A model generated the notes under the pieces. It did not search any database and was not told the DNA's origin. It was given only the letters and a program-made list of their open reading frames with translations. From JAQGHR01 sp031411935 (GTDB lineage: Bacteria > Planctomycetota > Planctomycetia > Isosphaerales > Isosphaeraceae): a DNA stretch of 16,942 nt. A program made the position numbers and the translations under genes. The stretch is taken from contig JANOBY010000403.1 in NCBI GenBank assembly GCA_031411935.1, forward strand, positions 1 through 16,942, given 5' to 3'. Each line of letters opens with the position of its first letter. Position 1 is the first letter of the stretch. Shown here in pieces: positions 15,293-16,942 of this stretch.

Positions 15293-15886
15293 TCAATAGG
15301 AAGAAGAGCGGATAGGAGCGTCAGCGATGGCGACCGTCTTGAGGATCGCGTCGATTTCGAATCGCGCCTTCGCCGCGTCGGCATAATGACATACGATCCA
15401 GAGCGTATCGGCCTGGCGAGGGAAGCCGACAGCAAGTCGATGCGTGAGGATTGGCGTGGTTGTCGGTGGGATCACGGGCTTACCCAGGCCGCTCGGTGCC
15501 CAGGAGAACCCGTCTCCGGGAGCGGTGATCTCGACAACGGAAGCTTCCAGACCGCCGACCTGCCGGACCTCCTCGGACACGATCGTGTAGCCGGGGAGGT
15601 TCTCAATCCGCGTGACCTGGTCACGGCCAAGGTTCGAGGCCTTGGCGCCGGGGACCCTCAGAGTCCGATAGAAATCGATCGAGGCGGAAGTGCACTTGAA
15701 CGAAGCTAGACGCTCGCCGGCAAACACTTCGGCACCCGGAGCATAGGGACTCCAGCCTTCGGGAATGCGCACCTGGACTCCGTGCATCGACAACGGATCA
15801 GATGCTGAGCAACCGTGAAGGGAAATGATCACGCTCAGGATCGCAAGGCGACCGACTCCGGGCTTGCGGAGTAAATTCCGATTCAT
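15293..15886 (-). CDS. Small lipoprotein of the cytochrome operon
   Basis: This 197-residue lipoprotein has a basic start (MNRNLLRKPG), a hydrophobic core and a lipobox SLHGC (Cys26). The mature part opens with VQVRIPEGWSPYAPG and later has TRIENLPGYTIVSEE and LWIVCHYADAAKARFEIDAILKTV. The pattern 'x-P-x-x-W ... final helix' recalls small alpha/beta lipoproteins of the PsbP/DcrB type, but this is only a resemblance. Two other cysteines (65, 166) could form a disulfide. The frame is open to 15916, but ATG 15886 is chosen because GGGAAGG lies 8 nt before it and the signal sequence begins there. It ends 36 bp before the cytochrome start, so it is probably in the same transcript and may be an accessory subunit. 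Confidence 0.82.
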   Translation of the reverse strand: MNRNLLRKPGVGRLAILSVIISLHGCSASDPLSMHGVQVRIPEGWSPYAPGAEVFAGERLASFKCTSASIDFYRTLRVPGAKASNLGRDQVTRIENLPGYTIVSEEVRQVGGLEASVVEITAPGDGFSWAPSGLGKPVIPPTTTPILTHRLAVGFPRQADTLWIVCHYADAAKARFEIDAILKTVAIADAPIRSSSY

Positions 15887-15960
15887 CGTGAAGCCTTCCC
15901 AAGGGGACCCCATCACGACCCGACGGCCCTACGAGAGGCCGTGCGAATCGTCGCCAGAAT

Positions 15961-16368
15961 TCATCGGGCGAGGAGGGCTCGGGGAGGCCGGGAAAGCTCG
16001 GCATCGCTTAGCCTAGAGTGCCACGGCGAATCAAGTGGAAGGATTTGGCTCGATGGATCGTCGAGAGACGGCAGTTCCAGAACGGAAACTTGCAATCCAA
16101 AGAACGGCGAGGGATGGGTGCTCGTGGAAGGCGTTTCGGTCGGGCAGGATCGGCTCAGTCTTTCCGCTCGCTCCGCCCTGCTCTGTTCCGATAGCGAGCT
16201 GAGAAGGAGGGTCCCGGGGTTCGCCATGTAGGACAGGGAGACCTCGGGCCGCTCAGTCAAATGACATCCCTGGGCCTGCGCGGTGCCCATGCGCATGACC
16301 AGACTGAGCATCCCGAAGCACGAGATGACTAGAAGGCGACGGACTGTCACGAGGGGACAAGGGATCAA
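15961..16368 (-). CDS. Small secreted hypothetical protein, first gene of the cytochrome operon
   Basis: This putative 135-residue exported protein has a signal-like N-terminus (MIPCPLVTVRRLLVISCFGM) and an AQA|QG cleavage site around residue 32; AQGC might instead be a weak lipobox. The mature part is Ser/Pro-rich with no recognised domain and two cysteines (35, 74). The open frame reaches 16455, but that end coincides with the -35 box of a near-consensus promoter whose start site is near 16419. Translation must therefore start later. TTG 16368 has GGAG/TAGG upstream; GTG 16350 is the alternative, without a ribosome site. The gene ends 74 bp before the lipoprotein start. Support is the promoter, the signal sequence and the operon position, not homology, so it could still be an unexpressed leader frame. 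Confidence 0.55.
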   Translation of the reverse strand: MIPCPLVTVRRLLVISCFGMLSLVMRMGTAQAQGCHLTERPEVSLSYMANPGTLLLSSLSEQSRAERAERLSRSCPTETPSTSTHPSPFFGLQVSVLELPSLDDPSSQILPLDSPWHSRLSDAELSRPPRALLAR

Positions 16369-16425
16369 GGCAAACCTACTCCGGCATCGCCAGCACGACC
16401 GACGGCAGAAGAATGGTGATAAGTT

Positions 16426-16455
16426 ATTAGAGAGCCAGCCAACCAAGTCTGTCAA
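16426..16455 (-). promoter_or_regulatory. Near-consensus sigma70 promoter of the cytochrome operon
   Basis: On the minus strand a perfect TTGACA (16455-16450) is followed after 18 bp by TCTAAT (16431-16426), which differs from TATAAT at one base. Transcription would start about 16419 and read the four genes down to 10335. This is the best-scoring promoter-like sequence I see in the window and implies strong, housekeeping-type expression. Confidence 0.6.
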
Positions 16456-16525
16456 GGAACGCGTAGGAGGGATCAGTCCTTCTGCGATCGAACGGGGGCA
16501 TTCCTGGAACTCGAGAGGACGGGGC

Positions 16526-16554
16526 TTGGGCAGGCTGGCACGGCCTGGTATGGT
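16526..16554 (+). promoter_or_regulatory. Weak candidate promoter for the ABC permease
   Basis: TTGGGC (16526-16531) and TATGGT (16549-16554) lie 17 bp apart, matching the -35 at 3 of 6 bases and the -10 at 4 of 6. It points rightward to the permease fragment and is divergent from the cytochrome promoter. The intervening 16456-16635 has no supported gene. Confidence 0.28.
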
Positions 16555-16635
16555 TAAGACCCCGGACGTTTCCGGAGACGAGGCGCGAACTTTTCGCCGG
16601 GTTTGTGCGACTATGCCAGCAGCATGCCCGCCTGA

Positions 16636-16857
16636 TTCGCGCTCCCATTACATATCGCTCCGGAGCTTCGCTCTTTCGCAGGACCGATCATCGCTCGCGA
16701 GGTGCTGACCGCCCCCCGCCCGATCCGATTCTACATCGCGAGAGCCTCGTACGCAGGACTTCTGTTCATCCTCATGTGGACCGCGTGGCAGGTCCTCGTT
16801 GGGTGGCGTGACGTGACCGAGGTCGGCGTGGTGGCCCCCCGGGGGGGGGCCCGGTGA
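16636..16857 (+). CDS. ABC-2 type permease, N-terminal fragment
   Basis: After an in-frame TGA at 16633-16635, a plus frame encodes FAGPIIAREVLTAPRP (16675-16722) and then a hydrophobic segment SYAGLLFILMWTAWQVLVG (16747-16803). This is the typical opening of planctomycete ABC-2 permeases: a cytoplasmic 'GPIxxREALTAPRRPR' stretch and then the first membrane helix. Such proteins form the membrane part of an ABC exporter. Two oddities limit the call. No ATG, GTG or TTG lies between the in-frame stop and the conserved motif, so the start is undefined; the coordinate given is the first codon after the stop. The frame also ends at TGA 16855 right after a run of only G and C, where the family would continue for hundreds of residues. 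Sequence error at a contig end is the simplest explanation; a decayed gene is the alternative. Confidence 0.5.
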   Translation, partial: FALPLHIAPELRSFAGPIIAREVLTAPRPIRFYIARASYAGLLFILMWTAWQVLVGWRDVTEVGVVAPRGGAR

Positions 16858-16942
16858 CAGATTGTTTTGCTGGGACACCGCAACCACCAGCTCGGTTTAT
16901 AACCCCCGGCGGCGGGGGCCGCGGGTGGGCCCCCGACGGACC

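Noticed and set aside
16536..16551. A sigma54-like site (TGGCACG at 16536-16542)
   Set aside because: The -24 half is perfect, but the -12 half reads GGTAT instead of TTGCA/T, so the invariant GC is missing.
1..16942. CRISPR arrays, tRNA or rRNA genes, insertion sequences, integrase or attachment sites
   Set aside because: I looked for regularly spaced direct repeats, tRNA-like ends, transposase motifs and long terminal inverted repeats and saw none. The repeats found are protein-level (FG-GAP, propeller, TPR) or single hairpins.

Overview
The window looks like chromosomal DNA from a GC-rich planctomycete, probably close to the Isosphaeraceae/Gemmataceae. The reasons are the high GC content, a lipoprotein with FG-GAP repeats and an ASPIC/UnbV domain beside a membrane multiheme cytochrome c with TPRs, an S41 peptidase with an N-terminal TPR-like region, and the start of an ABC-2 permease of the AREVLTAPR type. 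This placement comes from protein family content only; there is no rRNA or other phylogenetic marker here.

Layout. Positions 1-2171 (minus): the 5' part of D-aminoacyl-tRNA deacylase (dtd), directly preceded by a large glutamine-dependent asparagine synthase. Positions 2448-3796 (minus): a PEGA-type lipoprotein followed by a nitrilase-family hydrolase with a TTG start, behind a plausible sigma70 promoter that has a perfect dyad near its start site. Positions 3987-5450 (plus): leucyl aminopeptidase (M17), the only complete plus-strand gene. It converges on a Trp-rich conserved hypothetical protein (5486-5941, minus), with a perfect 10-bp hairpin between the two. Positions 6227-9891 (minus): a secreted S41 processing peptidase coupled through a GTGA overlap to a protein that reads as two tandem beta-propellers, ending in a terminator-like hairpin. 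Positions 9892-10334: 443 bp without a gene. Positions 10335-16368 (minus): a four-gene set with a near-consensus promoter, consisting of a small secreted protein, a lipoprotein, a 1050-residue membrane pentaheme cytochrome c with TPRs, and a lipoprotein with FG-GAP repeats and an ASPIC/UnbV domain. The last two overlap by ATGA. Positions 16636-16857 (plus): the beginning of an ABC-2 permease that runs into anomalous G/C-only sequence at the window end.

How the genes may work together. The 10335-16368 cluster is the best candidate for an undescribed system. A five-helix membrane anchor carries five c-type hemes to the periplasmic side and a TPR tail there. It is translationally coupled to a lipid-anchored, calcium-loop propeller and co-directional with two small exported proteins. 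This would fit an envelope redox complex, but substrate and function cannot be read from the sequence. The S41 peptidase and double propeller form a second tightly coupled pair of unknown purpose. I see no CRISPR array, tRNA, rRNA, insertion sequence or integrase.
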